Assembly: GCA_032716605.1 (NCBI GenBank) | Contig: CM064492.1 | Coordinates: 49,968,002-50,032,001, forward strand | Origin: Paralithodes platypus | Lineage: Eukaryota > Arthropoda > Malacostraca > Decapoda > Lithodidae | Direction of reading: 5' to 3' | DNA length: 64,000 bases | Part shown: piece by piece, positions 44,335 to 54,294 of the stretch | Position numbering within the stretch: position 1 is the stretch's first letter | Layout of the letters: the number at the start of each line of letters is the position of its first letter | Notes under the pieces: model-generated | Told to the model about the DNA's origin: nothing | The model's input: only the letters and a program-made list of their open reading frames with translations | Database searches by the model: none | Made by a program: the position numbers and the translations under genes

Positions 44335-44765
44335 GACCTAATGTGAGACCTCACTGGGACTATGCTGCAAATGATCCACATTGTTAGAAATGTATCATAT
44401 GAGGAGAGGCTGATAACCCTTGGCTTGCATTCGTTAGAAAGACGAAGATGTATAGGAGATATGATATAGGTGTTTAAGTGGATGAAAAGTATATCAACAA
44501 GGGAGATATACATAAGGTATTAAGGCTTAATAACAGCGAGATTACCCGTTCAAATGGCTTCAAATTGGATAAGTTTTGCGTTAGAAAAGATATAGGTTAG
44601 CACTGGTTTGGGAACAGAGTTGTGGAAGTGTGTGGTTAGCTCAAGAACAGTAGAACATTTCAAGTGCAAACTTGATAGTCATATGAATGATATGGGTTGG
44701 GTGTGGATGGGATCTGCTTCGTGTGGGCCGGTCAGCCTTATGCAAAATTCTGGTTTCTTAAGTTC
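44335..44765 (+). pseudogene. CR1/L2/Jockey-like LINE 3' fragment inside element E
   Basis: It matches the 3' part of the LINE at 42860-43475: TGAGACCTCACTGGGACTATGC corresponds to the VRPHLDYA region, then a ~70-bp deletion, then GAGGAGAGGCTGATAACCC and the 3' tail GGATCTGCTTCGTGTGGGCC. Many stops; it is non-functional. Confidence 0.8.
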
Positions 44766-44798
44766 TAACCTAACCTAACCTAACCTAACCTAACCTGT
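44766..44798. repeat. Interstitial (CCTAA)n telomere-like repeat
   Basis: About six units of CCTAA, the complement of TTAGG, the usual arthropod telomere repeat. A shorter CCTAACCTGACCTAA lies on the other side of the LINE fragment at 44327-44341. Confidence 0.85.
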
Positions 44799-45192
44799 GG
44801 TGAGTACACTACCAGATAATATATAATTACATTATGCAATATTGCATATTGCATCGAAACACATTGTATTGATCTATTACTTCTTAATACAATATTTTGT
44901 TGTATGTGCCACTTTGTCCTAGTCCGTAATTTGTGACATTTCTTCCGGTGCCTTTTTTTCCTTGTGCCGTTTTTTTTCCGGTGTTTTTTTTTCCGACTCG
45001 GGGGATTCCCATGAACTTTTGAACAGTTCAAAATCTCGTATCGACCCCCGATACGTCGCTTGGACCGTGAGAGTCACCCACGGCTAATTCCCGATATCCA
45101 CGATTATGTTGCCGATTCGCCGTATCAGGCTGAAATTTCGAGTCGGGAGCTGGCCTGGAGGGGCAATCGTGTCAGTGTGCAACGACCTTTAG

Positions 45193-45553
45193 GGGGGATG
45201 TTTCACTTTTTGGGAGATTTTTGCATGTATTCATTATTTTTCTAGTTTCCTCCCTAGACCTCCATCAAATTAAAAAAAAACATCCATTAGATCCCCCTTC
45301 AAGATTAATTTGTACATTTTTCGGTAGAAAAATGTCCCTGCCGAAGGCCGGTTCTTCCAACATTACAGGCTCACTATCGTTCGCCAGGGAAAAAATCAAC
45401 ACCTAAATAGCACGAAAGGTCTAAATATTGACGAAGAAATGGGGCGAAACGTCTTAAAACCGACTACCTAATGGGGCAAACATCTTAACATCTGAACACT
45501 AATGGGGCTAAACATGAGGTATAAAGTGGTCCAGAAAACCGACCCATCCCCCC
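45193..45553 (-). mobile_element. Family B TTAA element abutting element E
   Basis: It starts at the CTTTAG that closes element E and ends CCCATCCCCCC before TTAA at 45554-45557. It has all family landmarks, including CCGAAGGCCGG and GGCTCACTATCGTTCGCCAG. Confidence 0.78.
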
Positions 45554-45557
45554 TTAA

Positions 45558-45622
45558 CGTTTCAAAACTAATGAGGCTAACCATGAAGATGAAGGGGATC
45601 CAGAAAAACCAACCATCCCCTT
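45558..45622 (-). mobile_element. Family B terminal fragment
   Basis: Only the last subrepeat and terminus remain (AAAACTAATGAGGCTAACCATG, then AACCATCCCC), directly after the previous copy. This is probably a partial tandem duplication of its end. Confidence 0.65.
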
Positions 45623-45647
45623 GGGAACGATCTAAAGAAAGCTGGTG

Positions 45648-45775
45648 ATTGGGTGAGACAGCCTTGAGGATATATGTGAGCCAAAACCTATTGGGTGAGA
45701 CAGCCTTGAGGATATATGTGAGCCAAAACCTATTGGGTGAGACAGCCTTGAGGATATATGTGAGCCAAAACCTAT
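45648..45775. repeat. 42-bp tandem repeat, three copies
   Basis: The unit starts ATTGGGTGAGACAGCC and ends GTGAGCCAAAACCT. The copies are essentially identical. Confidence 0.95.
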
Positions 45776-45855
45776 TCATACGATTGAAGCAGTGTTTTAA
45801 TTGAAATTTAATTTATTGGCCAAAACATGTATATTCAAATAGCTTATGAATATAT

Positions 45856-45968
<113 letters not shown>

Positions 45969-46137
45969 TATATATAGGCCTACTGTATATAGTTTATTTT
46001 TTTCTCTCAGAAAAACAATAATCTTGAGACGGAGAATCTGTGTTTCCAGATCCACCAAACTTTACTTTACAACTAACAAAGCCAAGAACTGGGAAATACT
46101 CAAGTGGGTACATGACTATCTCCTTCCATTTCTTTCA

Positions 46138-46471
46138 AGGGAGATGGGTAGTTTTTCTGGACCCCTTTCTCCCTCGTGTTTAGCACCATTAATTTGTCGA
46201 TTTCAACACATTTCGACTCATTTTGTTGTCAATTTTAAGACTTTTCGTGCCATTTAGGTGTTGATTTTTTCCTGGCGAGCGATAGCGAGCCTAAAATTCT
46301 AAGAGAAACAGACCTTTGGCCGGGACATTTTTCTACCGATTTTTTTTCAAAATTTATCTTGAAGGGGGTCTAGTTTTTTTTTCTAAGCTTTATGAAGGTC
46401 TAGCGAGGACACTAAAAAAAACCATAAATGAATAAATGAATTAATAGACCAAAAAAACAGCCACTGTCTTC
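46138..46471 (+). mobile_element. Family B TTAA element
   Basis: Start TTCAAGGGAGATGGG, landmarks CTTTCTCCCTCGTGTTTAGC, CTGGCGAGCGATAGCGAGCC, TTTGGCCGGGACATTTTTC, and end GCCACTGTCTTC before TTAA (46472-46475). Confidence 0.75.
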
Positions 46472-46626
46472 TTAAACTTTCCCACTTCCTCACTCCCACA
46501 GACTGTCGCCGGCCAATGGGTGACCAAGGGAAGTGAATAGTGCCAGAGCTCACCATCTCCGGCTGACATTACTTTTACTGCCCATACCCGGTGCCATGTT
46601 AGTAGGCCAGAACTGTTGATCATTAA

Positions 46627-46986
46627 GGGGGAATAGTTCACTTTTCCGTCGATATTTTTATTTATTTTTATTTTATTTATTATTTTTCTAGTTTCCTCCC
46701 TAGACCTCCAACAAACTTAAAAACAACATCAATTAGATCCCCCTTCTAGACTAATTTGTAAATTTTTCGGTAAAACAATGTTCCGGCCCTTCAAAAATTT
46801 CAAGCTCACTATCGTTCGCCAGGAATTGTTTTTACACCTAAATTTTGCACGAAAAGTTTTAATATTGACAAGGAAATGGGGAGGGTCTTAAAATCGACCA
46901 ACTAATGGGGCAAACATCTTAAAATCTGAAAACTACTGGGCATAACATGAGGGAAAAGGTGGACCAGAAAAACGACCCATCTCTCC
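46627..46986 (-). mobile_element. Family B TTAA element
   Basis: TTAA at 46623-46626 and 46987-46990. Start GGGGGAATAGTTCAC, end CGACCCATCTCTCC. It contains the ~30-bp subrepeats. The GGCCGAAGGCCGG block is partly deleted. Confidence 0.78.
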
Positions 46987-46989
46987 TTA

Positions 46990-47165
46990 ACCTCTATAAC
47001 TCCCAAACGACTGGAGTAATCGAGTTAATATGTCTACAATTGACGAAGGGTCAACCAGGGAATAGGTGCGGAAATGTACAGCCCATTTGCTGTAGTCCTT
47101 TTTAAGTTACAGAGGTTAAGGTTCACGATTTCTGGACTAAGCTATTTGGAACAGGGTATAGGACC
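46990..47165 (+). repeat. Dispersed repeat G, uninterrupted copy
   Basis: Blocks AACCTCTATAACTC, TGTACAGCCCATTTGCTGTA and GTTACAGAGGTTAAGGT recur at 48520-48590 and 48965-49095, where they are split by a foldback. Function unknown. Confidence 0.6.
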
Positions 47166-47243
47166 GTACGAGTGGAGCCAAGCCGAGAGAACTTTCACTG
47201 CGCTAACTATCCGCCACCACCACCACCACTATATACGAAGTAA

Positions 47244-47368
47244 AGAACTGGACTGAACTGGACTGTACTGAACTGAACTAAACTGGACTGGACTGAACTG
47301 AAATGGACTGGACTGAACTGAACTGAATTAAACTGGACTGAACTGAACTGGACTGGACTGGACTGAAC
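47244..47368. repeat. ACTGA/ACTGG pentanucleotide array
   Basis: Degenerate tandem 5-mers (CTGAA, CTGGA). The coding-looking frames with repeated SVQFS/SPVQ are artefacts of the period. Confidence 0.95.
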
Positions 47369-47556
47369 TCCTCCCCCCCAAACGAGGCTGTCAAGGGGCG
47401 AGCAAGGCAGCCTCTCGCCGCCAACTTGACCGTCAGCTGGCAGGGTGGATAATAATATTCTTCTTGGCAACCCACTTCTGAACAATCTTGTAAATGACAC
47501 TACGGTGGATTGTGTGTTTGTGTCCCTACGTGAAACCCAAGAGTGTTTCGTGTCCT
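47369..47556. other. No gene recognised
   Basis: Short mixed sequence between two simple repeats. Confidence 0.5.
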
Positions 47557-47628
47557 TTAGATAGATAGATAGATTTATAGATAGATTGACAGGCAGACAG
47601 ACAGACAGACAGATAGATAGATAGATAG

Positions 47629-47660
<32 letters not shown>
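47557..47660. repeat. (GATA)n / (GACA)n tract
   Basis: Tetranucleotide repeats with transitions between GATA and CAGA units. Confidence 0.95.
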
Positions 47661-48075
47661 GGAGAGAGAGCGAGAGAGAAGAGAATAGATATATAAATAC
47701 AGTATATACACAAAATAGCATATGTTTGGTACGTTACACCAATATTTCCACCCGGCTTAATATCAGAAGAGATGTTGTTGTTGTTGTTGTTGTTCCCCAA
47801 GCTGCCTGGCCGAACAGCCCCAAGGCCCCGAGCAAGGCCAAGGCCATAACCGAGCGCCCCCACAGAACCCTCCCCGCCGACCACAATAAAGCCTGGGTGA
47901 CCGAAGCCATTCCATGGCGGGGAGCTTGAGGAGGGTGCGGAAACGCCCGGGAAACCAAAGCCCCACCCAGGGCCCTGTGCCCCTCAGCAATTATGAAGAG
48001 AAAGTTGATGCTTTTCATCAATTCTGCGCATGCCCAAGGTATTAAAGTGCTCAAATTGTTTAGGAGTGTAGGTGT
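47661..48075. other. GC-rich patch without gene call
   Basis: A (GTT)n run at 47774-47794 precedes a GC-rich block to about 47990 with overlapping frames on both strands. None shows a recognisable domain. Confidence 0.4.
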
Positions 48076-48079
48076 TTAA

Positions 48080-48451
48080 ACTCCTTCAGTATCGGTGCCG
48101 TCGTTTTAACTTTATTCTGGCTACTATTCGACGATTTTATTCCGTTTAAAAAGGGGCTCCAGCAACTAAAAAAAAAATTTTTTTTTTTTTTTTTTTTTTT
48201 ATAAAGGTAGGGGGTGAAGAGAGGCACCACAGAGTGGGTGGGGGAAGGGAAAGTAGGAAAGATGAAATACAGTGGAAGAGAAAAGTTAGTGGGCCGTCCA
48301 CCTGCTGTTGTTAAAGGGATGTTTATTTAACTAACAGGCATCCAACTATCTCACTTAACCACTTTTACTGCCACAGATCCTTCTTAAACTGCACAAAAAC
48401 GTCTAATTTTAGCAAGGATATAATTAAAAAACGTCGCCGGTACAGAAGGGG
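48080..48451. mobile_element. Family A1 element interrupted in its loop
   Basis: TTAA at 48076-48079 and 48452-48455. Ends ACTCCTTCAGTATCGGTGCC and CGTCGCCGGTACAGAAGGG. Removing the insert at 48170-48328 restores the normal length of about 207 bp. Confidence 0.78.
48170..48328 (-). mobile_element. Short retroposed insert with poly(T) and 6-bp TSD
   Basis: AACTAA at 48164-48169 and again at 48329-48334. The insert opens with an A-run and a ~23-T run, as expected for a poly(A) retroposon on the minus strand. Its body (GGGTGAAGAGAGGCACC ...) is not recognised. Confidence 0.65.
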
Positions 48452-48519
48452 TTAAAGATGCTAATGTGGGTGATAGGTAACTGGTGGGAAACAAGACAGA
48501 CTAAACCCTGTTCCCAATA

Positions 48520-49095
48520 AGAAGGCCAAAAACCTTGATCCCCCACCTCTGCAACTCAAAAGGACTAGAATAATCGAATTAAAAGGGGGCCAACCTCGTT
48601 TTGTTTTCTCTCTCTCTCCCTCTCTCTTTGGGTTGTATCCATTCGGACCCCATTCAGCCTACTGTTTTAAGATGTTTATTCCCATCCAGGAGTCGATTTT
48701 ATCCTGACGAGCGGTAGCGAGCCAGCACATGTGTAATAATGTTTTTGAGAGCAGGCTAAATTTGTATATTTTTCGATAGAAAAGTGTCTCCGGCGAAGTC
48801 GAAATTCTCCATACAATACTGGCTCGCTATCGCTCGCCAGGAAGAAATCAACACCTGGATGGGGATAAACGTCTTAAAAAAATAGGCTGAATGGGGCCGA
48901 ATGAATACAAGCCAGAGCAAGAGAGAAAAGGAAAGAGAAAAAACAGGTGACCCCCCATAATTTTTATGCCGATCGGGAATAAGGGGGATAAGGAATGGGT
49001 GTGAAACTATACAGCCCATTTGCTCTATCCCATTTTCAGTTACAGAGGATAGAGGTCACGATCTTCGGCCTATCCATAATGAACAAGGTATAGTA
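48520..49095 (+). repeat. Dispersed repeat G, split copy
   Basis: The left piece, 48520-48590, and the right piece, 48965-49095, align with adjacent parts of 46990-47165. The intervening ~370 bp contains the foldback at 48620-48935. Confidence 0.55.
48620..48935. mobile_element. Foldback built from family B sequence
   Basis: The left arm CTCTTTGGGTTGTATCCATTC...CCTGACGAGCGGTAGCGAGCC is mirrored by the right arm GGCTCGCTATCGCTCGCCAGG...GAATGAATACAAGCC. Both arms carry the family B hallmark CCTGGCGAGCGATAGCGAGC and one subrepeat, so B-type sequence exists here as an inverted dimer. Confidence 0.7.
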
Positions 49096-50040
49096 ACATT
49101 CTTTATAATTGTAATGTCTTATCTCAAAAAGCCGCTCAAAGAGAATTTCTGAATTAGTTTCTTTGTATTTGACACTATTTTTTTCCACCAAAGGTTTATA
49201 TCACTCTGTCCGAAATGTCATGGAACTGGATGCAGCTTGTGAATGATTTAGCCGGAAACAAAGATCAAATGCAAACTTGTTGAGAATTGAACACAAAATA
49301 ACAGTAATATTTTGGAATGCAAACAGGGTGTCAAACCGGAGCAATTTTGTTTGAAGACCTGAATGTAAATGAGATGGAATACAAGACAAATAACATGACT
49401 TAGCATTGTTTTGGTCATGTTATCACTTCCAAAGACATAATTTGAACTATGCACCATTATTTTATCTTTACACATACAATAATAAAGACTAATCAAAAAT
49501 GGACTCGGCTTTTGCTTGACACCTTGAATGTAAATCGTTGACTTGTGGAAACTAACCCAATTTCGGCGAACTCATAATTGCTTTTCATCTTGTTAATAAT
49601 TGTTTTAATCATGGCAGTCGTCCAACTGTTTAATCCATCTGTCTCGACCTATAATTTGTTTTGTTACCACTGTTGCCTCAAAGTTACAAGTTTGGTTATC
49701 TCTGGTGAAAATAAAATTAAATCATCACCCTGCCTGAACAATATAATTACATTCAAGTTATGGTCAATATTATTGAAACATGGATTTTGACTTACATGCA
49801 AAGCAAGTTTAAGTTATAGAATTTACTGTAAATTAAACCTGCACATTATTGAATCATTGAATAATTACATAATGTGAATGTGACTAGCCTATATCCGCTG
49901 GGTTGGATATCTGGAGTTTGTAATTAACAATAACAAAAATCGATTATAATTATCTGTTTACTAAGTTGGGCCACAACATTCAAGTGGGAATGTCTGGCCA
50001 TCAAAGTACGACCTTTTACTATAAAAATAACTAATTCCTA
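49096..50040. other. No gene recognised
   Basis: AT-rich sequence with short frames only. No repeat relation to the rest of the window was noticed. Confidence 0.5.
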
Positions 50041-50070
50041 CACACACACACACACCACAACCACAGAGAT

Positions 50071-50142
<72 letters not shown>
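50041..50142. repeat. (CA)n-(CT)n-(CA)n microsatellite
   Basis: A symmetric arrangement: CA at 50041-50055, CT at about 50072-50121, CA to 50142. Confidence 0.95.
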
Positions 50143-50143
<1 letters not shown>

Positions 50144-50308
50144 AAATAGTATGACCTGAGATTATTATTTAACATTATTTATTACTTCTTGCCTTTTAAT
50201 CTCGTCTTACCTTGATGAACACCAAAGCCACAAGCGTACCTGAAAAATTATAAGTAGTGTCATTATTGAAAGTATTAATTTTCACCAATAAAAAGAAAAC
50301 GTAAATTA
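50143..50308. other. No gene recognised
   Basis: Short AT-rich spacer. Confidence 0.5.
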
Positions 50309-50312
50309 TTAA

Positions 50313-50521
50313 CCCTTACAAGATACGATGACGCATATCTTTTCTGTTTTCTGGCTATTATTAGACGATTTTATTCATCTTAGGAATGGTAAATGGAACA
50401 CGGAGGGTTAATTTGTGATAGTCTTTACCCTTACAATTTCCATAGATCTTTTTTATATTGTATATTATCGTGTAATGGTAGCCAGAATAAACTATCAAAA
50501 TGCGTCCTAATCTTCAGAGAG
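50313..50521. mobile_element. Family A2 palindromic element
   Basis: TTAA at 50309-50312 then CCCTTACAAGATACGATGACG. The right end is GCGTCCTAATCTTCAGAGAG then TTAC. Core TATTAGACGATTTTATTCATC, with the mirrored arm degraded. Confidence 0.72.
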
Positions 50522-50553
50522 TTACTGACATCTGTCAGTCACTCTTTGTTTAA

Positions 50554-50891
50554 GAGGAAAGGGTTTATATTTTGGTTGATTATTTAATTAATTTATATTT
50601 TGTTAAAGTGTTCTCCCTAGACCTCCATCAAACTTTAAAAAACATATCCATTAGATCTCCCTTCTAGATTAATTTGTAAAACTTTTGGTAGAAAAGTGTA
50701 CCGGCCGAAGGCCGGTTCTTCCAAAATTACTTGATTGACACCTAAATAACACGAAAGGTCTTACCATTGACAAAGACATGAGACGAGAGGTCTTAAATCG
50801 ACAAACTAATGGGGCAAACATCTTAAAATCTGAAGACTAATTGGGCTTAACATTAGGAAGAAGGGGGGCCAGAAAAGCTACCCATCTTCCC
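50554..50891 (-). mobile_element. Family B TTAA element
   Basis: TTAA at 50550-50553 and 50892-50895; contains CCTCCATCAAACTTTAA, GGCCGAAGGCCGG and the subrepeats. The GGCTCGCTATCG block is deleted. Confidence 0.72.
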
Positions 50892-51039
50892 TTAACCATA
50901 TTGCAAGCTGACTGCATAAAGTTGATTGATGGGCATTCTGAGTTTTTGCTATCACTATCTGGTTCGATCTCTTGGGGGTTATTATGACATCTTGTTGAAT
51001 TATTATGAAGGATTTTGCTTTCTATTTAGTCTTTTCCCC

Positions 51040-51310
51040 AAGTTTATCCCCAAGGTTAGCAACAACACCTTTCCAGATTTCGTCCAAGCTTAAAGATGCC
51101 CACCAATGCCACGTTCAAGCTAAATTGGTACATTTGTCGGAAAAAAAAAAAAAAAAAAAAAATCCCGGTCGAAGGCTGATCTTTTATAGGCTTACAATCG
51201 CTCGCCCATAAAAAAATCGACGCCTGGTTGAGGTGAAGCGTCTTATCACCAAACTAAAGGGTTGAAACGTCTTAAAATCTCCAAACTAATGGATCGAAAC
51301 AGGGGAGGTT
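51040..51310 (-). mobile_element. Family B element, strongly diverged
   Basis: It retains TTCGTCCAAGCTTAAAG, TACATTTGTCGG with an expanded A-run, GTCGAAGGC, CAATCGCTCGCC and AAACTAATGG subrepeats. Termini not recognised. Confidence 0.55.
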
Positions 51311-51445
51311 TGAACTGACCTCCCTAGGACCAAATAGGGTTAATAGGATTTATTGAAACACACACTTTTTTAATTACTTGTAAGTTCATATTTAAATCCA
51401 AAGACTTAGCCAAACTTGTAAACATTGCATTTATATAGTGGTTAA

Positions 51446-51653
51446 ACACCTTCTGTACCGGCGGCGCCTTTTTCATTATATTCTAGCTACATTTAAACGA
51501 TTGTGTGCAGTTTAAGAAGGATCTGTGGTAGCAAAAAAGGTTAACTGAAATCGTTCGGAGCCTGTTAGTTGCTGGAGGCCCTTTTAAAACTGAATACAAT
51601 CGTCTAACAGTAGCCTGAATAAAGTTAAAAGGACGGCACCGGTACTGAAAGAG
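51446..51653. mobile_element. Family A1 palindromic TTAA element
   Basis: TTAA at 51442-51445; ends ACACCTTCTGTACCGGCGGC and GGCACCGGTACTGAAAGAG then TTAG. Loop GGATCTGTGGTAGCAAAAAAGG is shared with other A1 copies. Confidence 0.78.
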
Positions 51654-51853
51654 TTAGGCATTTTACGCCTGTCCGGACGTATACATGTATACGTACATTC
51701 TAATCGAAAAAAACAGCAGGGTCCAGGAATGTTTATGAGTGTCTGTACCAACAGAAGGGAAGATTTGGATTATTATCCTATTTTACATAGTTGTGTCTGA
51801 TTATTAATACCAGTAGATCGATACAAATCCAAATATTTTAATTTCATGCTAAA

Positions 51854-51977
51854 CCCTTTGAAGATTACGACACATCATAACAGTTTATTCTGGCTATCAT
51901 TAGACAGTGTTATACAGCTTATAAAGGGTCCGTGTGAATTATAAGGGTAAAGACTATCTCAATTTACCCTTTGACAT

Positions 51978-52027
<50 letters not shown>

Positions 52028-52588
52028 TTTTTTCCCAATATTCCAACTACTCCCTCTTGTGCATAGGCTGATAGCCTTTATACTCTACCGCTGAACACGG
52101 AGAGGCCCGTGAGGTCTTGCTCCAGCCTAGGGAGTGAGACATGCGAAGCTTCACGGCTCGAAGCAATTCCATCTCTGAATCTGCTCCGCCTCTGCGCTTC
52201 ACAGTCTCATCCCCCAGGTTCGGACCCTTACTCTCAGCACGCCACCTATTGAGCAATTAACACTAGGCATTGCCCCCCTGTAGCATATTGTTGAATATGG
52301 GAAATTCATACAAATGCTATTTAATCAGGGAACAATGAGGGTATTTTTGTTTTTTTGGCATTTCGGTGTGCTGTGGTAATGCACTGAAACTAGGTACAGC
52401 ACAAATTCCATCCCAATAATATCTTCCCATTGACATATTGGGATTCGAACCCCGGTCCATTGGAATACCAGTCCAGTGGCAAGACCACTCCGCCACACCT
52501 CCCCTATACCCTTCCTAATCTGTATAAAATCGTCTAATAATAACCAGAAAACAAAACAGAAACGCGTATTCGGATCGTGAATGGGTAA
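51854..52588. mobile_element. Family A2 element split by a SINE
   Basis: The left half (51854-51985) reads CCCTTTGAAGATTACGACAC to TTTACCCTTTGACATCTAC. The right half (52506-52588) reads ACCCTTCCTAATCTGTATAA to GCGTATTCGGATCGTGAATG. Between them lie a (TA)n run and a minus-strand SINE1. The two halves together reproduce the normal element. Confidence 0.7.
52011..52504 (-). mobile_element. SINE1, near full length, minus strand
   Basis: The poly(A) tail appears as a T-run at 52011-52033. The head with B-box complement (TTCGAACCCCGG) and A-box complement (GGCAAGACCACTCCGCC) is at about 52445-52495. The insertion sits in the loop of a family A2 element. Confidence 0.85.
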
Positions 52589-52606
52589 AGTACAAATAAT
52601 AATAAT

Positions 52607-52835
52607 AAAACAACCCATATCAGGTTGAACAGATGAAGTGGAATGGCTAAGCATTATCCTAAAAAGCTGGCAGGTGACACTATGATCTATAATTTTATAT
52701 ATTTGATAGTTTAAAATTATCCTGGCCGCAAATAACCAAGTTATTACCAGGGGAATTATTGTTTATATTAATAGTGAAAAATAATGTCTTTTACTTCTCT
52801 ATCTACAGCGAAGAGAGTTATCTAAATTCAAGGAT
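52607..52835 (+). repeat. Dispersed repeat H, copy 1
   Basis: AGATGAAGTGGAATGG, GGCAGGTGACAC, AACCAAGTTATTACCAGGGG and ACAGCGAAGAGAGTT recur in order in 56165-56235 and 56880-57015. Confidence 0.65.
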
Positions 52836-52868
52836 TTCTCATTGAAAGTCGTGATTACAATATACAGT

Positions 52869-52869
52869 G

Positions 52870-52948
<79 letters not shown>

Positions 52949-53243
52949 AAAGATACCAACAAACCCCAAGTGATACCAAAAACGTATCAAAGGACCACTG
53001 TGTTTTCCCTCTTTAACCCCGTCAGTCATGCTGTCAAAGGACGGCCCTCTGTGCGGTGCCGGACAAAAAAAAAACTCTTTTGACGGACCAGGCATTGGAA
53101 AGTTCTCGCTCAATCCGAATCCCTCCTAGCCAGGGTACGGCAGTGTCTTTTGGTATCACTTGGGGTTTGTTGGTATCTTTATCACTTGCTCTCTTTCTCT
53201 ATCTATCTATCTATCTGTCTGTATGTCTGTCTGTCTGCCTCTG

Positions 53244-53313
<70 letters not shown>

Positions 53314-53325
53314 GGTATATATATT
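52869..53325. repeat. Foldback with mirrored microsatellites
   Basis: The 38-bp arms GATAAAGATACCAACAAACC... (about 52944-52981) and their reverse complement (about 53146-53183) enclose ~165 bp. Outside each arm is a GA/TC tract and then a long TA tract, so the entire block is symmetric. Confidence 0.8.
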
Positions 53326-53937
53326 AATTACACATCTTCTAAACTGTACCTCTACTCCTAGCCACTCTATGCTGATGACTCTCCCTTACACATTAGATTA
53401 TTTTTCCACAACGACCCACCACATAATTACTCCAAAACTCACGTGATGAGGCCATGGCATGCATATCTTCTGAGCTATTAACTATTTCTAATTGAGCATA
53501 GACAATCTTGTTGCTTTCAATGCTTCCAAAATCAGTGGGTTCTTCACCCCCGCACAATGTGCCCATGTATCGGTAGTGTTGGCATGTGTGAGGAGGTTCC
53601 ACCCATACCGCACTTTTCGAAAGGGTAGCGTCAAAAGCATTTCGTATCATTTCACCTCCTCATGTTTCCATACGAACTCTGTCTTCACGCCGTAATGTTG
53701 CATCTCTCTCACTCTTCTACCATATTACAATAATCAATGTTCTTCAGAGCTTTCTCAGAGTATACCCCCTCCCTAATGGAGAAGGGGGAGGTGGGGGCAC
53801 CCGCCTTTAAACACATTCCCACATCTATTCTGTCCAACTCTTTCGTAACCAACGTATTTGGCTCTCTTTCACTTTTCCATCTTTTTGGGGTTCAATTGTT
53901 AGAGACAGCTTTGTCTTTTGTGACCTTCATACACAGA
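53326..53937. other. No gene recognised
   Basis: Several short frames on both strands but no motif I recognise and no repeat relationship seen. Confidence 0.45.
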
Positions 53938-53942
53938 ATATA

Positions 53943-54036
<94 letters not shown>
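53938..54036. repeat. (TA)n microsatellite
   Basis: About 48 TA units with one break near 53950. Confidence 0.97.
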
Positions 54037-54038
<2 letters not shown>

Positions 54039-54059
54039 AGTATATCTCACAAATACACG

Positions 54060-54135
54060 TGAGCCGTGGTGTAGTGGATTAAAGCCTGGACATTCGTGCT
54101 GACTGTTGGAGGTTCGAGTCCGGCTGGGAGTATAT
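54060..54135 (+). mobile_element. tRNA-like SINE head
   Basis: A-box-like CGTGGTGTAGTGGATTAAAG and B-box GGTTCGAGTCCGG. A TATATATAAT tail follows at once and no cloverleaf acceptor stem closes, so I call it a truncated SINE. Confidence 0.55.
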
Positions 54136-54294
54136 ATAATATTTTGTTGCATATCATATAATACTAATATAATTATTATGTAGGCCCTATTTGATTACTT
54201 TTGCGTCTATTCATTAAAACTTGTGAGTTCAAATGAAGCGAGAATGGAACACATACATGATTAATGATAATTTTGCATATTCAAATTATCCCCT
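54136..54294. other. No gene recognised
   Basis: Short AT-rich spacer before the 66-bp array. Confidence 0.5.

Larger units (their letters stand above)
43628..45190. mobile_element. Family E element with ~200 bp inverted ends
   Basis: The left end after TTAA (43624-43627) reads AGGTGGTTGCACACTGACAC. The right end, reversed, reads AAAGGTCGTTGCACACTGACAC. The inverted ends match for roughly 200 bp, through GCCTGATACGGCGAATCGGC, AATTAGCCGTGGGTGACTC and GGGGGTCGATACGA. The left end carries a 151-bp tandem duplication (about 43632-43782 and 43783-43933). The interior holds a LINE fragment and CCTAA repeats. There is no transposase. Confidence 0.8.

Noticed and set aside
44766..44798. True telomere
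   Set aside because: Only about six CCTAA units, flanked by ordinary sequence on both sides; an interstitial short repeat.
47207..47884. 225-codon minus frame
   Set aside because: Made of the ACTGA/ACTGG pentamer array and GATA repeats plus GC-rich DNA; repeated SVQFS/IYLS segments reflect the simple repeats.
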